Source: a virus. Taken from it: a stretch of DNA of 64,000 nt. The stretch spans positions 124,001-188,000 of IMG/VR virus record IMGVR_UViG_3300028920_000022. One strand, given 5' to 3'. A model generated the notes under the pieces. The model saw only the letters and a program-made list of their open reading frames with translations. It was not told where the DNA came from and made no database searches. Shown one piece after another: positions 1-6,695 of this stretch; position 1 is the stretch's first letter, and each line of letters starts with the position of its first letter. Position numbers and translations under genes: made by a program.

Positions 1-146
1 ACAATTATCGTGTCTCGATAGTTGGAGACGCCGCTGCTGAACGGGAATATTTGCAGGTGCTTGGTCAGGGTTGTTGCGGTTTTATTGATGAAGTGGTAAC
101 ATACAAAAACATTCAGTTTAAAGTTGGTTTTAATTATGGGCACTGA
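1..146 (+). CDS. 3' end of an unknown protein (partial)
   Basis: An open frame runs in from the left edge (first full codon at base 3) and stops at TGA 144-146, giving the last 47 residues, ending in FNYGH. The next gene starts 2 bases later, as elsewhere in this operon. Nothing in the visible part identifies a family. The 5' end lies outside the window. Confidence 0.6.
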   Translation, partial: NYRVSIVGDAAAEREYLQVLGQGCCGFIDEVVTYKNIQFKVGFNYGH

Positions 147-148
147 GA

Positions 149-388
149 ATGGATCGTACTGACAAAATAATGATTTCTTCTATCAGTGTTGTTGTATTAG
201 CTTCAGTTGTTTTTTTGACACGCTCATGCACTAGACATATTAATGCACAGGAAAAATGTAATCGTGACGGTGGGACGCTTTTCTCTAACCTGCAGAATGA
301 TTACATTTGCGTGAAGAATCAAGAAGTGTTATGGAAAGGTGTGGGGTCCGAATATTGGATGCAAGAATATGAATTAGGTGGGAAATAA
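149..388 (+). CDS. small single-pass membrane protein, paralogue of the gene at 2698
   Basis: A 79-residue protein. A hydrophobic segment at about residues 8-24 probably anchors it or serves as an export signal. The rest would be extracytoplasmic, with the pattern KC-x2-DGG ... ICVK-x2-EVLW-x2-VG-x-EYW. The same pattern occurs in the protein at 2698-2952, so the two are diverged duplicates. Two cysteines at equivalent positions could form a disulfide outside the cytoplasm. Function is unknown; superinfection exclusion or envelope modification would fit the topology but is only inference. Confidence 0.75.
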   Translation: MDRTDKIMISSISVVVLASVVFLTRSCTRHINAQEKCNRDGGTLFSNLQNDYICVKNQEVLWKGVGSEYWMQEYELGGK

Positions 389-390
389 GA

Positions 391-1032
391 ATGAAATCTC
401 TTTCAACATATACCACTATTTGTGAAGCTACTGATCGGTTTGAAGCAGCGCATGCCATTAGGGCAAAAGAAACAGCCAACGCTGCGTTTGACTATGCCCG
501 TGGTGAGAAACCAAAACATATTATCAAAAACATAAAAAACGCTGACGACATTGCCAGTCAACTAGAAATGTGGAATGAAGACAACGGATCTTGGCGCGAA
601 TGGTTGGCACATCAGGGTTATGGTTTGCCAACAAAAGAGGAATCGGAAAAGAAAACAGATTCAAAAACAGATTCAAAAACAGATTCAAATGTTATGAGTA
701 AACCGTGGGCGTTTACCGACGAAGAATGTGAACGTGATGACTTCGACGATTATGAGGAACTAGCGTGGGCTGCAGTCAAAACGAATGAATTATATTTTGG
801 TTTTGATAATGAATTTGGTTATCCGTGTGTTGTGGTATGTCCAAAAGAATATTGGGATAGAGAACATCATTGGTATGATCAAACCCCATTTATGGAACTG
901 ATAACCGATAAATGGCCAAAATATTTGAGCGAGTCTATGGAGGCGATTTTTGAAATTGAGAGAACAGTTAGCCAAGAACAATGTAAAAAAGATTTGGAAG
1001 ATTTGGGTTTAATATATAATCCAGAGTTATGA
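391..1032 (+). CDS. hypothetical acidic protein with KTDS repeat linker
   Basis: A 213-residue protein starting 2 bases after the preceding stop and ending in an ATGA overlap with the Nudix gene. It appears to have an N-terminal helical part (about residues 1-80) joined to an acidic aromatic-rich C-terminal part by three perfect KTDS repeats at about residues 88-99. The repeat is a replication-slippage-prone linker. I do not recognise either half. Confidence 0.75.
   Translation: MKSLSTYTTICEATDRFEAAHAIRAKETANAAFDYARGEKPKHIIKNIKNADDIASQLEMWNEDNGSWREWLAHQGYGLPTKEESEKKTDSKTDSKTDSNVMSKPWAFTDEECERDDFDDYEELAWAAVKTNELYFGFDNEFGYPCVVVCPKEYWDREHHWYDQTPFMELITDKWPKYLSESMEAIFEIERTVSQEQCKKDLEDLGLIYNPEL
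652..687 (+). repeat. three 12-bp tandem repeats (KTDS linker)
   Basis: Three in-frame copies of a 12-base unit coding Lys-Thr-Asp-Ser lie inside the 391-1032 gene. The copies are identical at the DNA level, pointing to recent expansion by slippage. Confidence 0.85.
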
Positions 1033-1496
1033 TATGCGCATATAAAAAACGTAGCGTTCTATTTGAATATATCAGGGCAATCAAACATATTAGCTTTGCC
1101 CCTCATAAAGCGGCTGGAATATTAATTATATGCTCAGAAGACAAATCAATTTATCTTATGAAACGTTCGTCCATTGTTCTTATGTCAGGAACCTGGGCAA
1201 TTCCCGGAGGATCGGTTAAAGAGGGTGAAAAACCATTTATTGGTGCATTAAGAGAATGTTTTGAAGAAATGGGATCAGTTCCTATTCCTGTAGACAAAAT
1301 AGGTGAGGTTTCTCTTTTTTATTATACAACCTATGCTTACGACATAACTTTGAATGCAAAAATATATTGGAGACCAATTATTAATTGTGAACATTCTGAT
1401 GCTAGGTGGTTTTCTCTTGACAATTTGCCAAGAAACCTGCATCCTGGAGTGAAGTACGCCATCAATAAGCTAGATCTAAGGAGGCGCCATGTCTGA
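1029..1496 (+). CDS. Nudix hydrolase
   Basis: A 155-residue protein with a complete Nudix box at residues 61-83: GSVKEGE followed by seven residues, then RECFEEMGS, matching G-x5-E-x7-RE-U-x-EE-x-G-U. Nudix enzymes cleave nucleoside diphosphates linked to another moiety (NTPs, ADP-ribose, capped RNA ends, coenzymes). The substrate cannot be read from the sequence. The start overlaps the previous stop (ATGA). The 3' end overlaps the next start by 8 bases and contains its strong AAGGAGG ribosome site. Confidence 0.9.
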   Translation: MICAYKKRSVLFEYIRAIKHISFAPHKAAGILIICSEDKSIYLMKRSSIVLMSGTWAIPGGSVKEGEKPFIGALRECFEEMGSVPIPVDKIGEVSLFYYTTYAYDITLNAKIYWRPIINCEHSDARWFSLDNLPRNLHPGVKYAINKLDLRRRHV

Positions 1497-2094
1497 GTCA
1501 AAAGTTCGTTTGGAAGCAAAGAAACTGTCCTCCAAATTGGCTGGGCGTCCAGATTTGATCGAAGAATTCAAGGCTGGCTTTACCGAAGGAATGGAAGAGG
1601 GAATCAACAAACAAATCGATTCTCTTGTGGCTCAACAGGCGCAACTTACTAAATTCATGGATAGTGTTAAGGGGCTGTCCGATTCTAAAAAAGAAAAGCG
1701 CAAGGAAGCCGCCCGCAAAGCTGCTGCTACCCGCAAAGCCAACAAAAATAAAGCCGACACAAAATCAGAAAAGACTATCAAACGACATCCTGCCAGTGAG
1801 CAGGCGGTAAAGTTGCGGTCTATATTAAAGGAACCAGATACTTTGGTAAAGGTCGTGAAGCGGATTTATGGTGTTGCGCCATCAGAAAAAGAAGCCTCAG
1901 AGAGTATGTGGTTCAAAACTACTGATTTAGTAGTCAAGGTTTGGTCGGAATGTTTTGATTCTAAACTCAGTTCTAAAACTACTGCTCAAAATATTGTTCG
2001 TTTCATAATTCCTACATTGTCCAAGATGGAGAGTGAAGGAAAGGCAAAGAGGAGAGGTTTTGCCAAACATACCCGCTGGTTGTTGATTAAATGA
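1489..2094 (+). CDS. hypothetical Lys/Ala-rich protein with possible C-terminal winged helix
   Basis: A 201-residue protein preceded by a near-consensus ribosome site (AAGGAGG, 1479-1485). The N-terminal 60 residues look helical. Residues about 65-95 are a low-complexity basic stretch (KEKRKEAARKAAATRKANK). The C-terminal 100 residues carry alternating helices and end in RGFAKHTRWLLIK, a pattern like the wing of small DNA-binding domains. The layout resembles the protein at 14223 (basic linker then helix-rich domain). DNA binding is an inference; no family is recognised. Confidence 0.7.
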   Translation: MSESKVRLEAKKLSSKLAGRPDLIEEFKAGFTEGMEEGINKQIDSLVAQQAQLTKFMDSVKGLSDSKKEKRKEAARKAAATRKANKNKADTKSEKTIKRHPASEQAVKLRSILKEPDTLVKVVKRIYGVAPSEKEASESMWFKTTDLVVKVWSECFDSKLSSKTTAQNIVRFIIPTLSKMESEGKAKRRGFAKHTRWLLIK

Positions 2095-2735
2095 GTTTTA
2101 AAGTATATAACGCATATCACTTAAAAGATCCTAATAGTCTTTGGGTAGTATTGCGAAAAATCAACAAGCAGGCACAGGAAAACGTTCGCCAAAAACTAAA
2201 AGATTTTTGGCGAACGTTAATGGTTAATCTTCAGGAAGATTCGGATAAATTCAAACAAGAGCTTAGTAAAAACGATAATAATTACGCACTTACTCGTCTT
2301 TTTATAGTAGACGATCTTATGCGGCAAGAAGTTGTGAAGCAAGCTACCTCAATGCAAAGAAATCATTTCGATGTATCTGTAAGCGTATCTTTATTTGAAT
2401 TGAATGGGCAATATTATTTGCGCGGGTTTTGTGATCGCGGAAGCTGTTTGGGCGGCTCTCTTGATTTCCTCAATGACATGTCCGAGCTTGAAGATTATTA
2501 TTATCAAAACAGCACCGACAAACCTGAAGAAATATCAGACGAGGAATGGAAAAAGCGTGTAGAAATATGGGATTCCATTTATAGCGATCATGGGTTTACA
2601 ACTTGCCAACTGCACATGGACATTTGTGATTGGGAAATATATGCTCTAAAGTTTAGTCCATTTCTAGATTTTTACAAAGAGATATTGGAAAAGAAAGATG
2701 GAGAACAATTATCCAAAGCGCCCACTGTTTCGTGA
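2091..2735 (+). CDS. hypothetical protein
   Basis: A 214-residue soluble protein whose start overlaps the previous stop (ATGA). It is rich in Asp/Glu and aromatic residues, with a helical N-terminal third. No family is recognised. About 90 bases downstream of the start the coding sequence contains a perfect 15-bp inverted repeat (2181-2218, listed separately), unusual inside a gene. The 3' end overlaps the next gene by 38 bases. Confidence 0.7.
   Translation: MSFKVYNAYHLKDPNSLWVVLRKINKQAQENVRQKLKDFWRTLMVNLQEDSDKFKQELSKNDNNYALTRLFIVDDLMRQEVVKQATSMQRNHFDVSVSVSLFELNGQYYLRGFCDRGSCLGGSLDFLNDMSELEDYYYQNSTDKPEEISDEEWKKRVEIWDSIYSDHGFTTCQLHMDICDWEIYALKFSPFLDFYKEILEKKDGEQLSKAPTVS
2181..2218 (+). repeat. 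perfect 15-bp inverted repeat inside a coding sequence
   Basis: The arm AACGTTCGCCAAAAA (2181-2195) and its exact reverse complement (2204-2218) are separated by an 8-base loop (CTAAAAGA). Such a stem is much stronger than expected by chance in coding DNA. It lies near the 5' end of the 2091 gene. It could be an RNA structure, a protein-binding site or a processing site. Confidence 0.85.
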
Positions 2736-2952
2736 TCCTGGATATCCAATATGGATTTGGGCACCTATGGTTTTCGTGGTGTTAGTTTTCTTTGGTTCCT
2801 GCGGTTGGCAAATGCACATTTCCAATAAAATAGAAAACAAATGTCACAAAGATGGCGGGTCTGTTGGAGAACATAACAATTCCTTTATTTGTATTAAAAG
2901 AGACGAAGTGTTGTGGCATGCGACCGGATATGAAGATTGGCTGGATAAGTAA
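2698..2952 (+). CDS. small single-pass membrane protein, paralogue of the gene at 149
   Basis: An 84-residue protein with a hydrophobic segment at about residues 19-37 (WIWAPMVFVVLVFFGS). It is followed by the KC-x2-DGG ... FICIK-x2-EVLW-x3-G-x-EDW pattern shared with the 149-388 protein. It begins inside the end of the preceding gene (38-base overlap), suggesting coupled translation. The duplicated pair flanks four unrelated genes. Function is unknown. Confidence 0.75.
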   Translation: MENNYPKRPLFRDPGYPIWIWAPMVFVVLVFFGSCGWQMHISNKIENKCHKDGGSVGEHNNSFICIKRDEVLWHATGYEDWLDK

Positions 2953-2975
2953 GGTTTCCCACATTTCTAAAGGAT

Positions 2976-3004
2976 TTCACGCATTTACACCATGGTGCTA
3001 TAGT
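2976..3004 (+). promoter_or_regulatory. candidate sigma70-type promoter for the 3018 gene
   Basis: TTCACG (2976-2981), a 17-base spacer, and TATAGT (2999-3004) lie in a 65-base gap. The predicted transcript would start about 7 bases before the ATG at 3018. The -35 match is only moderate. Confidence 0.4.
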
Positions 3005-3017
3005 AAGGTCATAAGTT

Positions 3018-3800
3018 ATGGACATTTCAGAGATCAGAAACACAATAGTTTTTAACGCTGGTCGTATAAAGAAACTCGGTAATTGGCCAGAATTTGTTGA
3101 TGAGGATTCTATCCTGCAACGAATACCCAACGGTAATGATGCGCCAGGTTTTGATGCCGGAGTTGCCTGTGCTTTGGATCTTATTCCACGAGATAGACAA
3201 CGTTTATCTGCGTCTTTGCATGGTGCCTATACTACCAAATTAATCAAGCAAATCAAGAAAGAAATCAAGAAACTTGAGAAGGTGTCAGAATTTGCAGAGA
3301 AACGTTCGTGGGACTTGGAGGTCAGCCCTGCTTGGGATGAGGCTGTTAACACAGAAACCTGCTGGTGGCTGGCTGCATCATCTATTTGTGAAGAAGACGA
3401 TGGCGATGAGGCGAGGTTGATGTGTCAAATTGAAGAATTTAAACGCATGATTGATAATGATTATCACCGTTATATGTCTTCTATGAAATTAGTAGATGAG
3501 TTAAGAAATAGTTATAACATTGTTGATAATGTGGCTGTGGCTACCAAAAACGGTGGAATGCAGGCAGCTTATATTGATGGACACGATATTGCAATTATGT
3601 CTGCTTATGGCATTTGGTTTGTTGGAACACACAAAGAGTCTCTTGGTATACCGAACACGTTTAAGTGGTCCTCTAAAAAAGATAAAAAAGGTCGGGCTAT
3701 GAGTGGACCTGCTGCAAACAGCAAACAGTTCGTTAAGTGTGCTGATTTTGCCGAATTAGCTCAGGTTCTCAAGCTTGCTAAGTCACACCTTGGTGTGTGA
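3018..3800 (+). CDS. hypothetical protein
   Basis: A 260-residue protein. Residues about 60-110 are helical and charged (KQIKKEIKKLEKVSEF). The C-terminal about 90 residues form a separate beta-rich segment (YIDGHDIAIMSAYGIWFVGTH). It follows the first real intergenic gap of the window, so it may begin a transcription unit. An imperfect inverted repeat, TCACACC-TT-GGTGTGTGA, spans its stop codon. No family is recognised. Confidence 0.7.
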   Translation: MDISEIRNTIVFNAGRIKKLGNWPEFVDEDSILQRIPNGNDAPGFDAGVACALDLIPRDRQRLSASLHGAYTTKLIKQIKKEIKKLEKVSEFAEKRSWDLEVSPAWDEAVNTETCWWLAASSICEEDDGDEARLMCQIEEFKRMIDNDYHRYMSSMKLVDELRNSYNIVDNVAVATKNGGMQAAYIDGHDIAIMSAYGIWFVGTHKESLGIPNTFKWSSKKDKKGRAMSGPAANSKQFVKCADFAELAQVLKLAKSHLGV

Positions 3801-4234
3801 TGCAATACATTACGCGCCCGATGCGCATGTTTTCCGAAAGAAAACTGCGCGATGATTTTAGTAAATTAACCGTCAATAGCACCACATCCTTGATGAAACA
3901 CAGGATTCATGTGGCTATTAGATGTAAAACTACTTCACGTGCACACACAGACGTGTGTATAGTTGCTAAAAATAAATTTGGCAAATATATCGGATGGGCA
4001 TGCCTGTGGTTTTATAAACGAAAACCACGTATAATGGTGTTTGTTTCTTCCCCGTACCGAAAAAAAGGCATTGGTTCTAAACTGTTGTCGAGAGCTGTAA
4101 ACTATTTTCACCGCAGAGGTTATAGAAACATATATGCCGAACCATGGAGCGATCAGGCTGAAAAGTTCTTTTGCTCCAGAGGTTTTATTGAAGATCCTAA
4201 ATCAGATTTCTTCAATATTAAGCTGAAGTTATAA
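3800..4234 (+). CDS. GNAT-family N-acetyltransferase
   Basis: A 144-residue protein. The acetyl-CoA binding motif A is seen as VFVSSPYRKKGIGSKLLSRA (R/Q-x2-G-x-G/A pattern). It is followed by the beta-bulge and a C-terminal motif B region (AEKFFCSRGFIED). These are the hallmarks of GNAT acyltransferases. The substrate (small molecule or protein amine) is not predictable. I take the ATG that overlaps the preceding stop at 3800; a GTG 3 bases earlier is an alternative. It is joined to the next gene by a TAATG overlap. Confidence 0.85.
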   Translation: MQYITRPMRMFSERKLRDDFSKLTVNSTTSLMKHRIHVAIRCKTTSRAHTDVCIVAKNKFGKYIGWACLWFYKRKPRIMVFVSSPYRKKGIGSKLLSRAVNYFHRRGYRNIYAEPWSDQAEKFFCSRGFIEDPKSDFFNIKLKL

Positions 4235-5010
4235 TGTATCTTTTAGAAAAACAACAACATTATGAAGATATTTTCGATTACGAAATAACTTCTGGGCTGC
4301 CAATTATTGTTAAATTAAACGGTAGACACTTCTCTAAAATAACTAGAAACATAGTTAAACCTTATTCCCCGGAACTTGGAAACATTCTTCATAATACTAT
4401 GTTCCATTCCATTGTGGAGATAGAGGGGGCAGTTTTTGGGTACCAATTTAATGATGAGGTATTATTTTTATTGAGGAGCGAAGATGCTTACAATAATAGG
4501 ATTCAAAAATTAAACTCTGTGGCATCAGGTTTAACAGCATTGAATTTTATTAAAAACCTATTTGCAGCTGATGATCCTCCAGATTTAATTGGTGAAGCGC
4601 TGTTTGAATGCTTGGTTTTTCCAGTACCATCAGTAGATGAAGCGATAACTTATTTTGAAACAAAACAAAATATCTGTTGGCATATTGCTGTCAACAATGC
4701 AGCCGAAGCTGAATTAACAAAAATACACGGTAAAAAACAGGCAGAAGGTATCCTGTATCGCAAAAATACTTCAGAAAAACTGGAGATACTAAAAGAATGT
4801 GGAATAAGTTTAGATATTTATCCCAAAGAATTTTATGCCGGTGTCTGCGCTTACAAGGTTCCACGCCTAGTTAAAACCAAAACTGGAGATATTAATAGAA
4901 AAAATTGGATACTTGACCTTGATTTTACAGCTGAGAGGACATTTCTTTCTAATATATTTCAGTCAGGATGCGATATTTTTAGGGCAAAACGCGACCTAAT
5001 TGTGCAGTAA
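4234..5010 (+). CDS. Thg1-like 3'-5' nucleotidyltransferase with altered metal ligand
   Basis: A 258-residue homologue of tRNA-His guanylyltransferase. Family landmarks are VKLNGRHFSK near residue 27, FGYQFNDEVLFLL with the metal-site pair D74-E75, and the C-terminal block HGKKQAEG ... SEKLEILKECGI. Thg1 and Thg1-like enzymes add nucleotides in the 3'-5' direction to tRNA 5' ends, using two metals bound by two aspartates. The first aspartate (in R-[IL]-D-G-[RK]) is Asn29 here (codon AAC), while D74 and E75 are kept. Either activity is modified or the role has changed. It could serve tRNA repair together with the two RNA ligases in this window. Confidence 0.85.
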   Translation: MYLLEKQQHYEDIFDYEITSGLPIIVKLNGRHFSKITRNIVKPYSPELGNILHNTMFHSIVEIEGAVFGYQFNDEVLFLLRSEDAYNNRIQKLNSVASGLTALNFIKNLFAADDPPDLIGEALFECLVFPVPSVDEAITYFETKQNICWHIAVNNAAEAELTKIHGKKQAEGILYRKNTSEKLEILKECGISLDIYPKEFYAGVCAYKVPRLVKTKTGDINRKNWILDLDFTAERTFLSNIFQSGCDIFRAKRDLIVQ

Positions 5011-5050
5011 TAATTACGCAATATATTGAATATTGAAAAGGAGATCTAAA

Positions 5051-5194
5051 ATGCCAGGAAGAGATGGAACAGGACCACGTGGAAAAGGACCTAAAACAGG
5101 TAGGGGCAGAGGTACTTGTCCGCCCAGACAAAACCCCAACAAGGGACAAGGTAGAGGGCGCGGAAAAGGTAGAGGACGCGGAAAAGGAAGATAA
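5051..5194 (+). CDS. Gly/Arg-rich mini-protein, DUF5320-like
   Basis: A 47-residue protein (ATG 5051, TAA 5192) with an AAGGAGAT ribosome site (5038-5045). It opens MPGRDGTGPRGKGPKTGRGR, the signature start of DUF5320 proteins (usually MPG-x-DGTGP-x-G-x-GP-x-TGRG-x-G). It then continues as RG/GK repeats with a single cysteine. The positive RG-rich chain suggests nucleic-acid binding; no function is established for the family. It is followed directly by the hairpin at 5205-5237. Confidence 0.8.
   Translation: MPGRDGTGPRGKGPKTGRGRGTCPPRQNPNKGQGRGRGKGRGRGKGR
5150..5185 (+). repeat. two 18-bp tandem repeats in the RG-rich gene
   Basis: Two adjacent 18-base units (5150-5167 and 5168-5185) differ at one base and encode the RGRGKG repeats at the C-terminus of the 5051 protein. 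Confidence 0.8.
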
Positions 5195-5204
5195 TTAAGT
5201 AATA

Positions 5205-5237
5205 TTTTTCCATTGAATTATGAATTCAATGGAAAAA
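5205..5237 (+). promoter_or_regulatory. perfect 15-bp hairpin carrying a start codon in its loop
   Basis: TTTTTCCATTGAATT (5205-5219) and its exact reverse complement (5223-5237) flank a 3-base loop, ATG. That loop is the first possible start codon of the next gene. The second candidate ATG (5229) lies in the stem. No T-run follows the stem, so it is not a standard terminator on this strand. Folding would hide both starts, suggesting translational control. Confidence 0.75.
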
Positions 5238-5576
5238 ATACTGAAGCTGGCAGAATCTTTTGAGGCTGAGTTAACCAAAACCGCAAAAGGTAAAAAAGAA
5301 AAGAAAGATAAAGACCCCAAAGCAAAGACTAGAAATCGTGGAGACTGTGTATTTCCTGCAGGATCGTCCAAGGTAAAAGATGACAAAGATCATTTTCCTA
5401 TCAATAGCGAAGCTCAGGCACGCAATGCACTAGCTCGTGCCAATCAGTATAGTGCTTCGCCGCCTTGGTATTCTGGATCATTGCAGAGTCTTGTTAGTGC
5501 CGTTTCGCGCGCTGTCCACAAAAAGTACAAGGGCATTGAAGTCAGCAAGAAATCCAAGAAGCCCGGCAAAGGCTAA
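5220..5576 (+). CDS. DUF6582-like phage protein with N-terminal LA-x2-FE helix
   Basis: A 118-residue protein. After a helical N-terminus (MEKILKLAESFEAELTK) and a lysine-rich linker comes a domain with FPAGSSKVKDDKDHFPI and EAQARNALARANQYSASPPW. This resembles the small DUF6582-type domain found in phage head-assembly or scaffold-like proteins. The start is either ATG 5220 (hairpin loop) or ATG 5229. The second begins exactly with the N-terminal helix shared with proteins at 16425, 49366 (minus), 60902 and 63334. A virion or prohead role is inferred from this, not shown. Confidence 0.7.
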   Translation: MNSMEKILKLAESFEAELTKTAKGKKEKKDKDPKAKTRNRGDCVFPAGSSKVKDDKDHFPINSEAQARNALARANQYSASPPWYSGSLQSLVSAVSRAVHKKYKGIEVSKKSKKPGKG

Positions 5577-5587
5577 AATAAAAACTG

Positions 5588-5616
5588 TTGACACCCGAAG
5601 GCTTCCATGGTAGCGT
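5588..5616 (+). promoter_or_regulatory. sigma70-like promoter placed at the start codon
   Basis: TTGACA (5588-5593), a 17-base spacer, and TAGCGT (5611-5616). The -10 is a weak match (the final T and TA start fit). The predicted start site at about 5623 coincides with the GTG start of the HNH gene, predicting a leaderless message. Confidence 0.5.
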
Positions 5617-5622
5617 GCGGTG

Positions 5623-5916
5623 GTGTGCTGTCCACTCTGCAAAAGAAAAGATTGCAATTTTAGCGATCATCATCTAGTTCCTCGCTCACGTGGAGGAACA
5701 CGCCAGGACACCGTTCCTATTTGTTTAGATTGCCACAACGGTGTACATGCGTTCTTTACCAACAAAGAATTAGAAAACGAATTCAACTCTGTCGAGGCGT
5801 TACTGGCTGACGAACGTTTTGCCAAACATCTAAGATGGCTGGCAAAACAAAACCCAACAAGACGTCATCGCTCCAAAAGAGTTCGAGACAAAAAGAAAAG
5901 AAACAGAAGTGGGTGA
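5623..5916 (+). CDS. HNH endonuclease
   Basis: A protein of about 97 residues with a complete HNH core: CPLCKRKDC, then DHHLVPRSRGG (first His pair), and CLDCHNGVHAFF (second Cys pair and His). HNH proteins nick or cut DNA. The free-standing small form is typical of phage homing or packaging-associated nucleases. A stop lies just upstream, so only GTG 5620 or GTG 5623 can start it; 5623 fits the promoter spacing. The C-terminus is very basic (RRHRSKRVRDKKKRNRSG), consistent with DNA contact. Confidence 0.8.
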   Translation: MCCPLCKRKDCNFSDHHLVPRSRGGTRQDTVPICLDCHNGVHAFFTNKELENEFNSVEALLADERFAKHLRWLAKQNPTRRHRSKRVRDKKKRNRSG

Positions 5917-6215
5917 GCTTTATTGGCGAAGAATTAGAAGAATATTATAATTCCCAGTACGATAAGTATTACAATTTTGACTACGACTTTAACTACGACT
6001 TATATAAAATAAATTTTGCACACAGCTGGCAACTATGTGAAAAAGAATCTAGAGAATCTTATGACCCGGTATTTGTTTGTAAGGTTTGCGGAATTTACGC
6101 TATTGGTAAACCTACAGATCGTTATTCTCCACATGTTTACGCTTATTATACGACGAATTACGACGAGTCGACAATGTCTTGTGCTGAGATTTGTGTAAAG
6201 GATATAATCGAATGA
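5913..6215 (+). CDS. CxxCG mini-protein with C-terminal IKDIIE-type tail
   Basis: A protein of about 100 residues, taking GTG 5913 (GTGA overlap with the HNH stop). A longer ATG form from 5835 is possible but would overlap the HNH gene by 82 bases. It contains AHSW, then CKVCGIYA, then SCAEICVKDIIE at the end. The order H-x-aromatic, CxxCG, C-x-E, tail defines a paralogous family in this window. One CxxC pair plus the His and later Cys could bind a metal. The stop overlaps the next ATG, and AAAGGA in the tail codons is that gene's ribosome site. Confidence 0.75.
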   Translation: MSFIGEELEEYYNSQYDKYYNFDYDFNYDLYKINFAHSWQLCEKESRESYDPVFVCKVCGIYAIGKPTDRYSPHVYAYYTTNYDESTMSCAEICVKDIIE

Positions 6216-6424
6216 ACGTTTTATACGGTAGTCCACAAAATATGTCACGCATTACTTTAGACGAAATTCCTACAGATCCAATTATCGAACGAATCAAACG
6301 ACTTGCTTTATTGCGCCGAGAAGAACTACAAACTATATTACAATGTGCACCTGACCCTGAAAAATATAATCAAGAGCTATCTGTAATTAATAATATTCTT
6401 TCTGGTATAGAAGGGCTAGATTAG
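6212..6424 (+). CDS. hypothetical small helical protein
   Basis: A 70-residue protein starting at the ATG overlapping the previous stop (6212), with ribosome site AAAGGA at 6197-6202. Residues 20-50 read as a charged helix (IIERIKRLALLRREELQTIL), and the C-terminus is a second helix. No family is recognised. Confidence 0.65.
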   Translation: MNVLYGSPQNMSRITLDEIPTDPIIERIKRLALLRREELQTILQCAPDPEKYNQELSVINNILSGIEGLD

Positions 6425-6443
6425 CTCAGAAAACTCTTGCAAC

Positions 6444-6683
6444 GTGTCACGAAATGATGTAGAAGAGTTGCCGGAAGGTGTTCTTCCCCACGAATTTCCT
6501 AATGAGAATATAATTTCATACGATAATGTCTGTATCTGGTGTGGCGTTTCGAGCGCAACCATGGTGGACAAATTAAATAGAATTCCAGAGTTGCACGGTT
6601 TAACTAGACGCAGACGTGATATTGACATATACTACCCTTGTCTAAACGAAATTGAGAGAACCATCCACGAAATAATCAAGTAG
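6444..6683 (+). CDS. hypothetical small protein with C-terminal IIK tail
   Basis: A 79-residue protein starting at GTG 6444 (no in-frame ATG near). It contains one CIWCG motif (CxxCG) and TRRRRDIDIYYPC, and ends in IHEIIK. Helix-turn-helix-like spacing (ISYDNVCIWCGVSSATMVDKLN) suggests a DNA-binding module, but this is weak. It closes the run before the MoxR gene, 12 bases upstream of that ATG. Confidence 0.6.
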   Translation: MSRNDVEELPEGVLPHEFPNENIISYDNVCIWCGVSSATMVDKLNRIPELHGLTRRRRDIDIYYPCLNEIERTIHEIIK

Positions 6684-6695
6684 AGGAAAAACAAT

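Noticed and set aside
197-225. TTGACA-17-TATTAA inside the 149 gene
   Set aside because: It lies in the codons of the membrane segment and has no gene start at a useful distance; probably chance.
5205-5237. Hairpin as a terminator for the RG-rich gene
   Set aside because: The T-run is on the 5' arm and A-run on the 3' arm; no U-tract follows the stem on either strand.
6201-6214. TATAAT boxes in the tail codons as ordinary promoters for the very next ATG
   Set aside because: The box ends only 3 bases before the ATG, so transcription would begin inside the gene. At best they drive an alternative start. Kept as a possible second function, not listed as promoters.
5835-6215. Long form of the CxxCG protein starting at 5835
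   Set aside because: It would overlap the HNH gene by 82 bases in another frame. The GTGA overlap start at 5913 fits the local pattern better.
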